Below are positions 24,746 through 39,700 of a DNA stretch of 64,000 nt, one piece after another; the first letter of the stretch is position 1, and each line of letters begins with the position of its first letter. The notes below the pieces were generated by a model. That model saw nothing but the letters and a program-made list of their open reading frames with translations, did not search any database and was not told where the DNA came from. The DNA is from Diprion similis. Taxonomy: Eukaryota; Arthropoda; Insecta; Hymenoptera; Diprionidae. A program made the translations under genes and the position numbers. Where the stretch lies: positions 14,260,001-14,324,000 of the forward strand of contig NC_060112.1 of NCBI RefSeq assembly GCF_021155765.1, in the 5' to 3' direction.

Positions 24746-27700
24746 CTAAAAATCGTATTAAAGCTGGCCGCGTGCCTTATTCATTCAAGTAAACGTTCGT
24801 TGTATTCCCGCCAATAACGGTTCAACGGCTCTTTCTACGATTGTACCTCTGTTAGGAAAGAATAAAGAGAAGGAAAAAGAACATACGAATTTGAAAAAAA
24901 TTTTCCACGCCTGATAAACGCTACTCACAGCGCGACCGGATCAACGTTTTCCCGATAGCGTTCGTTCAAGCATAGATAAGAGTCTCTGGCAATGATCAGC
25001 CTGTGCTGTCCGTTGACTATAAGGTAGGAACCTTTTTTTTCCGTCCGCCTGCTCAGCTCGACGATTTCCCGGGCAAACCTCACGCTTTTGTAAGTCTTGA
25101 CGATAACCGTAGTCAGGATTGCAAATCCAAGCAATATCAGTCCGTAGGCGAAACAAGGCGCCGCTACATCCATGAACGTTGTCGAGAGGTACATCCATCG
25201 TCTTATCGGTGGTGTCAACTCGTCGATTCCCTCCTCCAGCCACATTATCGGAAATACGATGTCCGGGAAATTGGCAGTCGCCGATATTGCCGGCTGATGT
25301 TCAACCTTCAGGTTCAATTGAACTCGCACCTTACCCTCAACCGGAACTCCTAATTTCTGAAATGAAAAGTCGAATGGAATACTGGTTAAATCATTTTTGG
25401 ATAAGAAGATCCTTTCATTGTCAAGGAATAACGAAAAAGATAGATGCAGAGTCAATAAGTCTGAGGTTTTTGTATTACGGTTAAAAATTTCTGCCATATT
25501 TTATTAAGAATCGATTGCAACACCTAAGAAGACATTTCTGGCTGGATGTATTCAGATGAAGTAAAATCATCTTTTACTGACAATATATATTGTCTATGAT
25601 CTATATTATATAATTTTACATTGCATTCTCTGATCTAAATTCTTGATTCCTTGAGAATCTTCCCTATGTAGACGCGATTCGGAAATATATTTTGTCCGTA
25701 CCAAAGCTCCCAGAAAGCAAAGAAATAAATTGTATTCTCACACGCTTGTTTATGCAGTACATTCACTAGGAGGTAATGATAGTCGAGTAGTTATTGCTGT
25801 AACAGTACACGGTTATTATTCACGATTTGTCAAGCCTCGTTTAGCAAACGTCATCAACCAGTCTATCATTTTCATTTGAATAACAAAAAAAAAAGTAAAA
25901 CATCACTATTCGACACTTCGGTAGATCAGAAATCATTTATTATTATCTGCCGGATTAGTGCCGCATTTGCCATTATAAACTCAGAAGACCGTCACTAAAG
26001 TATATTGGTAATTACAGTGCTAAACCATTTCTTCGATATACCATGACTCCTTCTTGACGACGGCTAATAGTGCCGAGTACATGCTCAGAATCTATTTAGG
26101 CAGCATTTATTGTAAGCTGAACAAATTCATTTGTCCGCAGGCCAAAGTTATCATGAGATAAGTGTAACGGATTGCATAAATGTTGTACACCTGATCACAG
26201 AGTACATTTTATCGTTATACTACAGTAACTAAGAATGAACAACTTCAAAACGAATTTATACATCAAGTGTTTACATTCATAAATTGGATCTTTTTACTCT
26301 CTGTTTAATGATGGGTAGATTCCTTACCGGTTGAATTTTGAAGTAGGTTTCATGCCGCTCCTGATTCGGTTTCAGTCCTTCAACGGCTTCCAGAAGTTCT
26401 GGTGCAGCTTTGTAAAAATGCGGCCATGACAAGTAAACCGGGGCGGCTTGAAAAAGTGAATAAAAATACGATCATTATCATAACTACGATGTTCCGGATG
26501 ATCGCCACTCGTCACGGTCACTTTTTCTCCGACAAAGGACTTCTCGCCGATTTCCGCTCAGGCAATGATTACAATTTTAAAACAGACGGAGAAACTCACT
26601 GTACTGGCACGGGCTGATGTTCTGCAGACCACGGACAGGACAGTTCTCCGGTTCGTCCTGGCAAAAACACTCGTTATCCGGTGTTTCCTCGCTGGGTGGG
26701 TCGAAGATGGTGTCTGTCGGTGTGTACAGGTCAGCCCTGATTCCGGTCTTGTCGGCTGGACCACGATACTGGAGCGGTAGAATCCTGCAGATATCCTTGT
26801 CCCAGAGATGAACAATGTCGGAACCCGTGGTGTCCCGAGGCGGGAAAAACGATCCTGTGAATTGAAAAGACATTTCGTTGTGACGGCGGTACCAGAAATG
26901 GCAATTTCACAAAATGGCAGAATTTCGAGTGCTTCTTACCTTCGGAAGCGCTGATAGAGTTGCACGGCTCCTTCGGCCAGAAGGGGAGAGTATCTCGGCC
27001 GTTCAATTTGTTCAACAGACCAAAGTTTTTCATACCCTTTTCACCCGTGTAAATTGTATGGACCTCGCTCAGCGTGCCGTTTCTCTGGAAAAGCGTGGAA
27101 GAACTTTCTCACGAATCATGTTACACTTGAAGTATCCGTGGGTAGGTATATAATTGCGATGAACATGCATCGGTATCGTAGCTTCCGCCAGTTTTCGCGG
27201 ATGTTACTGCAGGTTATAAACAGATTTGTGCAATAATGCAGAGACTCTAGAGTTAAACGGCGATGAACGTTATAGTTTTGTACCCTGCATTGCAGGCCTT
27301 TGTTGATCAGATTATAAGGATGATGTCCAATATTTCCAGCTTGGGATATCCGCGAATATTGATAGATGCTTGTTATTCGCACATAATGTGTATGTGTAAC
27401 GTTAAGTGGGCGCTTCCGCAAAGACCTGTAGATTAATACTTTCAAGGTTGCATGAAATTCAATGCAGCGACCATAAATTGTATGCGAAGTGCTTCGGGCA
27501 TGAAAGGGGGCGGCCTTTACTTCGAATTTCCGTATCAGCCGCATAATTTTAATTGCATCCACGATAAAAGTGTTGCTGGCATACTTACGCCCAGAAGAAG
27601 CCCCATTTGGCTCATCGGTCGCCTCGTTTTAGGGAAAAACCGATGGGCCAAACTGACCAAAGGATCGTCGTAACCGAATACCAATTCCTGCGCTGTAATT

Positions 27701-30700
27701 GGGACGAACGGCTCGATTCCCATACCCTGCAGAAAAACGGAGAGTCCCATAGTCAGGAATCCAGGCAAACTCTTGCTCTGAGTCGATAGTGTCTGTAATG
27801 GTGAATGTGAAAGGTTATTATTAGGAAATGTCATTAGTTGTCATAAAACGTCGTTGACGGATTAATATACCAGGCATGCGATGACGTAACATTTTGCAGC
27901 AGTCCGTTTAAACAAGTGTCGGTACTTTGACAATTACCGATTAAACGATGACCTACAAGCAAATTTTGACAACCATATGAATCGAGAGGATAATTTTTGT
28001 CTAACGCTAATTATTATGCTAATAAATGGAGACTTTGAGAATAAGATGATAAATGCACCATCGCATGCCTGCAGGCTGGTATCAGGTTCGATTTATAGTA
28101 TCTGTCTCGAAACTAAATTTATGTTACGCTGTTATAAATATCTCAATTTGTTATACGTATGAACAACTTTTTGTTTGCAGTTTGTTTTTAGCGCAATTTT
28201 GCTGACCAAGAATTTTCAGTAACAATCTATTATACCTATAACTTTGATATAATAAATGGACGGAATGCGGTCAAGTTTAAAAAACATTTTTTAGCGCTAT
28301 AGCAAACGTCCATTGCAACGTATATCTGAAGAAATTTCAAATACAAATTTAAGCATAACCGTTAACTACTTATATATATCTTATGCTTAAAATTATAGAT
28401 ATAAATAACTTTAAAACGTATAAAACAATTTACAACCATAGGTAGAAACACATATATAATTGTAAATGTAGTTGTAAATTTACTGATACATTTTATAGTT
28501 CTCTGCATAATCCGTATAATCCTATGCCGTAAATGTTACACAGCATTACATTATAGGCAATAATCATACTGCAAGTGCCTTCATAACACGCGACACAATC
28601 ATAGAATTTCGATAAAACTCACGCCCCGGCTTCAAGCAGATTCACTGTGTTTGTATTGACTTCAAGAGATTTCTTACATTGCAGAAAGTGAAAATGCCTA
28701 GTGAAAGACTAGTATTTCACATATAAAAACGAAATGGGATAAAGTAAGTGAAGTGAGATGCAACGTCTTGAACTTTAGACGGTATGCATACATTGTGGTT
28801 GCTATTTGAGTTCGCTACCCATGAAATTCTATTCTCGCACACACATTGCACAGTGAATCGTACCGATAGGTCATAATGTAATGACCCTGTTGTATGTCTT
28901 CTTACTCCTCACCGAGAGCGCCATTGAATGCTTGACGAGTACAGTTAAAAATATGAAGTGACCCCGCTCATGATAGGTAAACTCAACTTTCCATTAACAC
29001 AACATCATTCGTTTTCTTTCGAATAGATTTACCCTCACTCAACAACGCATCTCGAATCATTTGCCCAATTCCACTTCATTTTGAATTCATAATTATGGAC
29101 GCTGATGACAGCGACGTACACTCACCAGTAACGGTATGTTGGGAACCATCACGCGAAGGTCCCCATCCTTCGACATCTCTGGCATGAAATTCAGGATCTT
29201 TTTGTGTTGATAGGTCACCGTTCCGTTGTCGTGGAAGGCAATGTTCACTTTCTCCATGTCTTCTCTGCAAGACAAAAATTAAAAAAATTAACCGCTAAAT
29301 CGGCACGAACATAATTTGCAAATTTTTTTGCCAACTTTTGTGCTGCATCTTGCGTGCCTTAGACTACGACGCACGGGTCGACCTACATATGTATGTGCGT
29401 ATGGGATTGACGGTGTATACAGGTTTGCTAGGATCACAGTTATGTTAAATTTATGCGAAAAGGAAAACGAAAGTCATGTCGCTGAGTATATTGTACATAC
29501 ATACTATAATCAGGTACACAGTCATACAAAAAAAAAAAAAGAAATCTGGCTGAGGTCAGACTATTTTCACGATAAGTTTTTGGGGTCGCTGAATCCGAAA
29601 TCGAAGTCCATTTCACCCCATCATGTCAGGTTTTTAACATAACGTAAAATGGACTTGGGATTCGGTTTCAGCGACCCGAAAAAAATATATAATCATAATG
29701 GTCTGGTCCTTCGGCCAGAATTTTCTTTTTTTTGTGTGCCTGTGTCATGTGCGGTAAAACATGCGATATATATACCTACAGAGAGGCATTATAGGTATGT
29801 AATAGCAGAATCTAATTGAAATAATTTCACTCTCAATAACAGATTACAGAAGGTTCTCATAATTCCTGAAACGAATTCTGTACGCCACGTGTCTGTACGG
29901 GAGAAACTCGCGTGGTTATAATTGCGAAATCCGATTAACGCGGGTATAATTAATGTTTGGATGTTTTTCTTTCTCTTTTTTTTTTATCCCATCTAACAAA
30001 TCTCCACCGCGTGATACGGTCGAGGCGCTGTTAAGTCGCAACCAGACGTGCCGAGAAAAGAAATAAACAAATGAATAAATAAATAAATAAGTGAATAAAT
30101 AAATCACGAATGTTGCAATAAATTGTTATCGTTTTTATGCAACGAACTAATTCTCCGGCCATAGAACACCGGACATTTTTTATTTTCAAGCTTCTGACAT
30201 AATATCAAATATCATATATACCCATAGGCATAATACCTGTACCATGAACAACTCGGGCTCTATGTGAAATTCCGTGCATGCCATGCACCACCGTGCAGAC
30301 GCTGCAAGAGCTCGCTACACGACGAAGTGATTTATTCGCGACGTTGGTGACCCAGTCTTGCGACGTAATGACATAAGCATACAAAGGACCAGGGGTGCTG
30401 ACCCCAGCCGTTCATTACACGCGGAGAGTCCTTGCATTATGCACAGTGGCATCCATCCGTCGCACGTACCTATACATGCATTGATGCATCATTGCAGATG
30501 ATGCAGTTCAGCGGTATAATAATAACGTAATATACCTTCTTTCGAGCTAATTTATGCCGTATAAAAAGAGTCCGTCTTACGTGTTACGACCTCAGATGTC
30601 ACGCAATTAGGCGACGTCGCACGTCGTGTCGTTCTCGGAGCAGACCAGTTGACTGTGATTATTACAGCCGTTGACAACGGTTCGCAGGATTATTCTAGTC

Positions 30701-33700
30701 GTTGATTGAATCTCAATGTAAACTACATGCCAAGTGACCGATCATTTCTTTGTCGCATTTTATATTCAAGGTTGCAATGAACGCTATGTGCGATAACATT
30801 CGCGAGTAAGTAAATGATTTGAATACCGTCTCATTAGGTAGCTACTGTACAACATACCTGTACATTGTGTTGCCCCACAAACTCGTGGCGTGTCTTAGAA
30901 ATCTTAACGTATCTTGATCTTAATTTCTTGCATATTATATATTTCTCAGCTACTTTAAATTTAGCTGCCTTGTAGTGCTTGATGCGAGAACTGCAATAGT
31001 TGCGAAATATGACCTTATAACGTTAAACGTGCGCAACTCGACAGGCAGAAGAAACACTTGATTTTCAGCAAAAACCAGGAAGTATTTCCACTTTGAATAA
31101 TTAGCCGTGCTGATCCCATACAGTCGAGAACGACATGCCATGTCGGCAAGTAACCTTTGCGCCAGTTCCTCGTCGTGTAGGCACATCACGAATTCGTAGT
31201 TAATTCTCATGTTCTGTGTACGCTCGAACAACAATGCTCAGGAATTATTAGGTCTCAAGAAAGTCGACGAAATTCAACTACATTATGAACGGAGAAAGTG
31301 AACAACGTTGCATACAACCAGAATGCCCAGTTTCCGGCTGCTGCAGGGCATCGCTCTATGTTTGGATCTACTCGCGCACGTGTTTCTTACAATCAGATAG
31401 GATTGTCAGATTAGAAGCCCGACATGGCGACCTTGCTTTGAACGAATCGAGGTAAGAAGTAGGTACAAGTGTCTGAACTGAATCGAGTTCATCTCTCTGT
31501 CCAAAGGCTTTGCGCTCGCTTTTCGAAAAATAAAAAAACTTCGCTCGGTATTACGGACGCGTTAATTGCGAATAACTGTAACAGTTTTGTCGACATTCGT
31601 ACTTTAAATTGATAATTAGACTCGGCGCTAATTGATACGAGGTATATAACTGCGTTACCGCTTGCAGTGATGACTGCCGGATCGAGGTGTGTAATCCGAA
31701 GCAGAACTACTGCAAGAATCATCGACCGCAACAAGTCTGCGGTACACCATGTACATTATGTTTACGATTTATACGCGTAGACTTGAGGAAATTGAATAAT
31801 CGTGAAGTGGGAATGATTATTCTTATACTTTGTTGCGCTAACGATATTTATTCCCTTTTGAAAATTGAAACTTGAGGAAATAATATAATTTTGTTTGCAT
31901 TGCAGAACATATTATATGTACATAACTGTACGTGGTTACAAGGTACGCGATTTCTAATACCCGCTCAACCAAAGCACGCGTGCGTGCGCACGGTTTACAG
32001 TTTGCAAGTACGTGAAAAACGGGCTGCAACATTTGATGTTTATAGTCGAGAAGCCGTCTGTCTCTCTTTTTCTGTCGTCTAACTATGCTCGATGAAATAT
32101 CGGGTGCCAGTGTGTCGCAAGCTCTTCATACTTTCGGAAGAATATATATATATATGTATACATAATTATTTCTCTATTACGCATTCGTCGAACACCGTTC
32201 AAGTTGTTTCGAGCGTAGAACTTGAAACCAACTTCACCGGTGTCACTATGACAAAACCGTCGATATCCTGATCGTTAAACATGCCGCAGCTTTTTATCGG
32301 ACGACTTGTCGTCTCTGCTTTGATAAATTTTTCGAGCAATCATACGCGCATGTATTTCTATGCGTTATAAAATATATCGGATCGGTCGCCGATTACTCAA
32401 CATTCAAAGTGTGTCATAGTAAATCGCTTTCCAAACGACTTTTTTGTTCCAACGCTCCAGACTGCGATAAACAGCTGCCGCCCTACTTGCGATCAGCATC
32501 TCTCGATGATCACCGATCGAACGCACCAGCTCGTACAATCGTCGAACATCTGCCCCTTATTCTTCAGGATCCAATCTTTCTCTTCCTCTTACTTTTGCAA
32601 GTTTTATTCTCCTTTCCTTTCGGTTTTGGGTCAGGGTCTGAGGTCTCTGCGAGTCACTTCGTTCGCGGAGAGTTCGGCGTGTAATTGACTATTAAGTTTT
32701 CCATACTCACATACTTTCGCATCGATTGCGTAAAAGCGAAAATACTCAGCGACGTTCACGCGCTCTGAAACCAAAGAATCTGCATTCCTGTCCCCCTGAT
32801 GATTCTGCTAAAATCGATTATCATACCTACCGATCGGATGTATGGCGTAAGTGATCGATTCAGAATTGCCGGGTTTTGGGAATTTTATGATCCAATATTT
32901 CAATCTAGGTACTCGCCAGCTTTTTTCTCGCGTCAATTTCCTGCACTATACAATTTTCAATTCTACCGGTTTCGGCCATTGCACAGCAGGGATTCGTTTG
33001 TATGGATTTAATTACGCAACTTACGCTCGCTCGCAGGTCCGGTTCATGCGTATATGCATACCTCGCACACCTTTAAAATTACTCGCGTATTATTTTGTAC
33101 GAGGAATGCCAATCTAACTAAAGCGTCTTCCGATCCTCGTATCCATCACGTTTACCTATTTATTCTCTTTCACATGATTACACTTCATTTTTTCTTAATT
33201 TCCATTTCTCGTCGGTGAAGAAAGAGAGAAAAAAATTTCTCATATATTTGCCTTTACGCATGGAATACGTAGATTCTTAAAGTCTGCAGTTCAAATAGAA
33301 CTTGCCCAGGTTCCTGTTAGTACACAGAAACTTTTCCGTTCAAAGAGAAAGACGTTCTTATGTGCTTACTCGCATTATAAGCATCGCGTTGAAAATCTTG
33401 TCCAATATTTACAGGCTTTCATTCTCTGCAGGGATCGAAATGAGGATTTATTCATCGATCTTTTCATAGAAAGTTTACTCTGATCCTCAAATCAAATAGA
33501 CGTTGGAGAAATAAAATAAAATCTTTTGAACAAAAAAAAAAAATTTTGTTTTACCCTTTTTTTTATGCTATGATGTTACAACAGGTTCGCATTTGCTATA
33601 TACCAAAAAATTTCTATTATTCAGAGTAAATCTTAAGCTTGAGCTGACGTAGAATCCCAGATCCAGATCCGCAATGATGGTATATAATTCTAGACTTTAC

Positions 33701-36700
33701 AGTGAAAAATCTGGCACGGCGATAGTCTGATTTTTGTTTCTGGGTCTCCCCTGACATTTCGTTTAATATTTAATAGATTGCAGATGCCTCAACATCCGTT
33801 CGCAAGCCATTATGTCACATGTCCGCTGATCCCCGAGGCCTTTACATCGCGCAACGAACGCGTAATATCAACAATGCGTGTTGCGTTGTGGCGAAAGCGT
33901 TACGTCTTAAAGGCTGGATTATTTTTTCCGGCATAGAGCAGTTATAGAAATGAATAAATTTATAAGCATGCGTCTGGATTTGTGGAAGGCGGTATTAACG
34001 ATCTATCAAACGTACAGTCCGGCAAAACGCGATGCGATAACGGTTGAAAGTCTAGGCTAAGCTCCGTTCAGTCAAAAAATATTATCAACTCATAACATAA
34101 ATAAATGAAAAAGAGTCCAAATCTCAAAAACTTTATAACTAAAGTAATATTTTTCACCTTGTAAATGGAATTTTACGAATCGCCGGTTGTCAGTCGATTA
34201 AAAACACAGTAAAGAATCATTTCTATGAGAGATTTTGATAAGCTGCGATTGTGTTTTTGACATCGCAACAGAACTCTGCAATGATAATATGATTTGATTT
34301 TCAGTTCAACCTTTCAGACTGTCTTGGTCCATCGATTTTTGGCCAGACTGTACATTCGAATAATTCCTACAAGCGGCGACGGGTGCGTGAACAAAATATT
34401 CGGAGAAGGATGGAAAACCGTTGCGAAATGCGACACCCGGAGAGAGGAAGCCACTTTTGAGGTTGTAAAAATCCTCTTTAGATAGGTATCTCGAATCCAG
34501 CCGTGCGTTCGTCTCGAGATTTGATAGAATCGGGTGTAATTCTTGTGCATGCGTGGTTCATTGTCATGCCTGACACGTTCGCACGTATTTCGCGGCGTCT
34601 TTAGTGCCGCTTGTCTGACAAGAGTAAAGAATCTCACGTATAATAGACTTTCGCCTGGTTAACCCCTGAATTACTACTTAGAAATTTCTTACGCGTACGT
34701 TTAATTAACTAACTCATCGTGTACTCGATTGCTGTTCTCTTTATTAATTACATTCAATTTTTGCGTCTATTTAGTAAATCTTAAAGTCAGTTTCGTCTTA
34801 CGCCTTAAGGGGACGCCTTAGCGAATTCTTACTCACTGCGTTAATAGCTATTTATGTGGCATGCCCGTAAACGACTGTTTTTTTGGCAAGGATAAAGATT
34901 TCAGGACGAGTTGAAGGCGAGCCGGAAGCGAGCCGGAAGCGAGTACGAAATTATCCGAGCCAAAAAACGGTTTACAGGCATGCCACGTGCAATATTTTTT
35001 ACGGTATGGGTATTAAAAAGCAAAACGAAGAGTGAGGTTATGTCGCGATCTGTACGACGAAGCTACTTTATTCGGCAGTTTGGGATACGCACTTCGAACT
35101 GCGCATCAAAACTGCGGAATAAAGACTTTATTCCGCAACTTTGTTCGCTGCCGTATGAAGCGTCACTTTACGGAATGAAAACTGCCACAAAAAGTTGACT
35201 TTTCAATGCCCATGCCGTAAAAATGTACTATGATTTCGACTATTATTTGATGTGAAAATGCGGCAGTTAGCGCGATTCATGAAAACCCTTTTATAATAAT
35301 AAAAACAAGTGACATTTAAATCTTTCGGTAAACAATGTTTATACATAGGTATGCATCCTCTCGAGTCGGCTGTCATGATTTCTCATATTGAAACGTGAGA
35401 ATATTATAACGCATATCTACTTATATATTAAGCACGAGGTCGCAATAACCGAGATGGGCTCGGCTTATCGATAAAGTTCGTTCATTTTCTTTTCATCCTA
35501 CACGTAACATATAAACCTTCATCAATCGGAGTTTATTTTTCTATTCGCGAAAGCCGTTCGATAAGCAACGTTGATCAATTAATTAATTCGTCAACGCGTA
35601 TCTGTTGCGACTAGATCGGATAAATTCAACGAGATGTGTGACAATGAACAGTATGTTATGAATCATGATGTCAACATTTTCCCAACAGCTGACAGAATGA
35701 CGGACTGTATAGGAACCGCGATTGTGACGGTACGAGGATTTGTTTTTTTTCGTGTGTTGCACACTATGAATATATGAATATATATGCCTATGAATATCCC
35801 TATAAATTTAGGATGTTGCATCTAGCGGTAAAAAAGTTTACTGCGTTACCGAATATTGCATCCATAAAATACGTAAGCTGATTAGAGTGAAAGATATAGT
35901 AGCGTAGGGTTTAGGTTACATGAAATTATTACTGTCATTACTTTAACCCTAGAACGGTAACGTAATTTTTTTTTTACCTATTCCGGTGATGAGGGGTGTA
36001 AAAAGGCCACAATCTTGTAAATTTCATCTCACGGGTCCTATAGGGTCTCATTTTCTTTGTTTTTTCAATAAAGAAACACGTGGGCTGAAAAACTTTTTGC
36101 GCAAGTTCCAAAAAATTGACTTATGGTGGATATCTCGAGTCGCAAAACGTGAACTGTTCTCTTGTGGCGGGAAATTAAAATTCGTGGGGCGTGTCACCCC
36201 CCCCCCCCCCTCCCCCCACCCTTAACGTTTCAGGGTTGAAAATACATGCCGTGCCAACTTTTAAACTGTCAGTTCTACGAAAAAAAAAATTTTATGCAAA
36301 ATTTGTAGAGAATTTAATAGTAAACAAGAAAGGTGCAGGACGTTTTATCGTTGAATCGATTTTTCGTTACAGCGGATAAAAAAAAATTTGCGATATTGAA
36401 CCAGCTGTAATTGAAATACGGTAAGTTGAATTAAAAATAATTGCAATAAAAAAGGTGGGGAATTCAATTATCTACGTAAGAAGTCTGTATGTTTTCATCC
36501 TAAGGTCAGCCTTTCTGAGACACGATACGAAACGCGTATTCCAAAATGGTGGTTGACGCAGCAGGTTTCATACTTCTCATTTTGGTATTTAAGCTTCTTA
36601 TAAGCCTAATTATAAATTAAACTTTTTTAATTAAAATTAAAAATAACTAATAAAAATTGCTGTGAGGAATTTCGCAGTTGTAAATTCTCTATTCACTGGA

Positions 36701-39700
36701 GTATTAAGATAATTTTTGTACTGTACGACGTCTCGAACCTTGAGAGCAGGCCAGGATGTTACTTTTTTCCCGATTTACAAGCTTCATGAAAATAAATCTT
36801 ACTACGTCGGTTGACTTATAAAATGTTGACCGCAGACAGTTTAAATCCATATAAAAAAAAAATTGTTTTCTTCTTATTATGTTTTCGTAGATGCGGTGGA
36901 TCGAATCTGAATTCTTGACTTGTAAGAAATTATCTCGTAACTATACGTGTATCGCGAAAGAGTTTGGCTGTTATTCGTCCAGTATACTAATAGGCTTACA
37001 CATTTGCATATTTATTCGCAATGTATAATGATATTCAATATGACCAGGAATTTTTTTTAGCAAAAACTAAAGTACCTAAGCTCATAGATTTTTTTTTTTT
37101 ATCCACAACCTATAACTCACTTCAAATAAACTTTTAAGGTGGATCTAAAATAAAAAATTTAATAATCCAATTTACATCTAAATTCTGTAAGCAATTGCAC
37201 ACAAGTGCATGTATAGATAAACGTACTCTTGTGTTTAAAAATCATAGGTAGTTTTCCACGCGTGCAAATAACAATTTGCGAACAAGATTTTAGAACAGCG
37301 ATGATAATTTTGCGATCATATATCGTATATAATATGTATAGGAAGTTCAAAGAGTGTCGAAGTGTGTACATGAGACACGGTTTATTTTTCAAATTAATTT
37401 TACTCCGTACCTGCATATCGTGTTTCTTGCGGTTCCCTATATTCCTACATACGAATGCCTCTTATATCCGTGTTTATTAGAGTCATAAGATTTTAGAAAG
37501 CCAATCCCATAACGAGATCTTAACGGTATTCGAACGGGCTCTAAAAGCGAGAAATAAGTACGGTGGAGGAGAACCGCGGAGGAAAAATTCGGGCCTACAG
37601 ATTTACATATCTTCAAACCCATTGATAGTTGAATAACGATTATCGCAGCGATTATCTATTGCAGAAAACGGTATTGCCAAGGTGAACGTCTCGTTTCTTC
37701 CTGTCTGCGATACCCAAGGTTCAATTGCAACATCTGGAGCCAGGTTCGGGCACCGTGGAATTTCCGTTCGTTGAATTTTTAATAAAATAACAGCAGGAAT
37801 GAAATTTTTTTCAAACAATAATAATAATAATAAAATTATTTTTGTGCTATGATTCGAGGGCGAACATTACACCGTTTGCGGTTGGTCATCGATCTTGTCC
37901 TACAGGTCGATTTACCGCTGCGTTAGACGTGGTTACATCACCCGTCTGTCAATTTTTTTTTTTTCCTTTTTTCCTTTTTTCTATCGAAATATTACAGGCA
38001 TATATATTTATGTAATCGATACTTGGAGATTCCATAAAACGAAATTTTTAATGTTTTATAATATATGGGTGTAGCATAACACCGCCAGATATATCGTTCA
38101 GACATTTTCTTCGAGTGATATACCATATGGCTGAGTCAAAAAAACCTGCTCATGTTTGCCGACGAGAAATTCGCGGCTGCGGAATGTCGTCTCCTGGAGG
38201 TAACTAAGGTAGACTCTGCGGTTCTGTTATACGGATGTGTCCTTCTTGGCCATATGTACGTCGTGCCGCGTCGACTATGCATCTAAATGTGTGCGAGATC
38301 ATATAATAGTGAAATTGATTTGACGACGAAAATTATACGCTATCCAGTATTACATAAACTCCACAAGGCTGGATCGAAGTGGACGGGTTTCGCGCCATTA
38401 TGTAAAGTGGCTAAAATTCGTTGATACGATCCGTAGGATTTGCCACGCAGTGTGTCCTGGAGTTCCCGGACGATCCGCATAATTTTTGGGCTGCTGTGTG
38501 GCTGCAGGCCGTGACGAGAAAGTTTCTTAGGTGGCAAAACTAGAACTTGCTGAATCTATGTATTCATTGTTCCAGTTATGAAACTCGGAACGTCTTATCA
38601 TCGATATGCCGCATATACGGACTTCGTAACTAATGATTTCCAATTTATAATTCATCTCTTCCGTGTTTGTTACTAACTTATGAAGCATGTTTTCTCGTAT
38701 TCTTGAAAAACGCGCATCGTTAATCTTCGAATTAAAATTATTGATTCTCGCGTTCCACCAGCGTTAAATCAAATGGTAAAATATCGTTTTTTATTTTATT
38801 TTTATAACAGTTATACGGTGAGTATTTCGCAGCACAGGTGTTGTGCATGCGAAAGTCCCCAGTATTGCGACACCATGTTCTGCAACTTCGACCGTTTATC
38901 TCTTTTTTTTTCTACAGACTTGCAGAAATTCGCCACGTTAAACAGTGCGGAAATATTCCGACTTACAGATTAAATTTCAAAGCAGATTTCCACCGGTGTT
39001 TGTATGCATGTATTCCATTATTTAGCGGGCATAAACGCTCCCGTAAATTGGTCCAGGTAATCGATATCGCGTAAATTCTCGATTCCAATCGTTGCGAACG
39101 GTGCGACATAGGCTTGCTTCTACCACTTCTTGCCAATTATTATAGTCACTTTGCGAAAGTCGGCTGTTTTCGTTCGTCGACTATTCTTCTTACAACGATA
39201 CATAAAAATATTCATAGAGAAGAAGGAATATACGTAATAAATTATCACCAGAATCGTAATGTAATTTTTTTTTTTTGCAGTTCACCTCGAAGCGGATATT
39301 ATCGAGGTTTTGCGCAGAATTCTTTTCCCTGTTTTTATTATCATTTTGATGAAAAACAGGCTTACAAGGTTATTCTGCGTAAAAAAATACGCTACGAGAG
39401 AAGCTCATGATTTCTGTGAGGACGATTTCTTCAATCTCCGAATCGCTACAAATTATTTCATGTTTTTTCCTGATATACAAAGATTCCGGTATCATGCTGA
39501 AACTGTAATGTCAATTTCAACATGCAGCATGGCGTAAACAAGACTATTTCTCACATTACATAGTCCGGGCACGTTAAAATCTACGTATTCTTATTCACAT
39601 TTCGAGTTTCGGGTTGAAGGTGGAATCGGCCGTTTGCGCAGCGTCTGGTCTCGTGTCCCTCAACCCCTGCCCTGGCTCTTTTACATTTCGTCTATCATTC

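Noticed and set aside
24941..25484. ORFs in other frames over the scavenger receptor exon at 24.9-25.4 kb
   Set aside because: The CD36 frame explains the region; the others are overlaps without recognisable protein.
26558..26815. Overlapping ORFs on both strands at the cysteine-rich exon
   Set aside because: The conserved six-cysteine CD36 frame is clear, so the rest are shadows.
35943..36236. Transposon with short terminal repeats around the poly-C tract
   Set aside because: The outer AACCCT-type ends match for only a few bases with gaps, and no duplication or ORF supports it.
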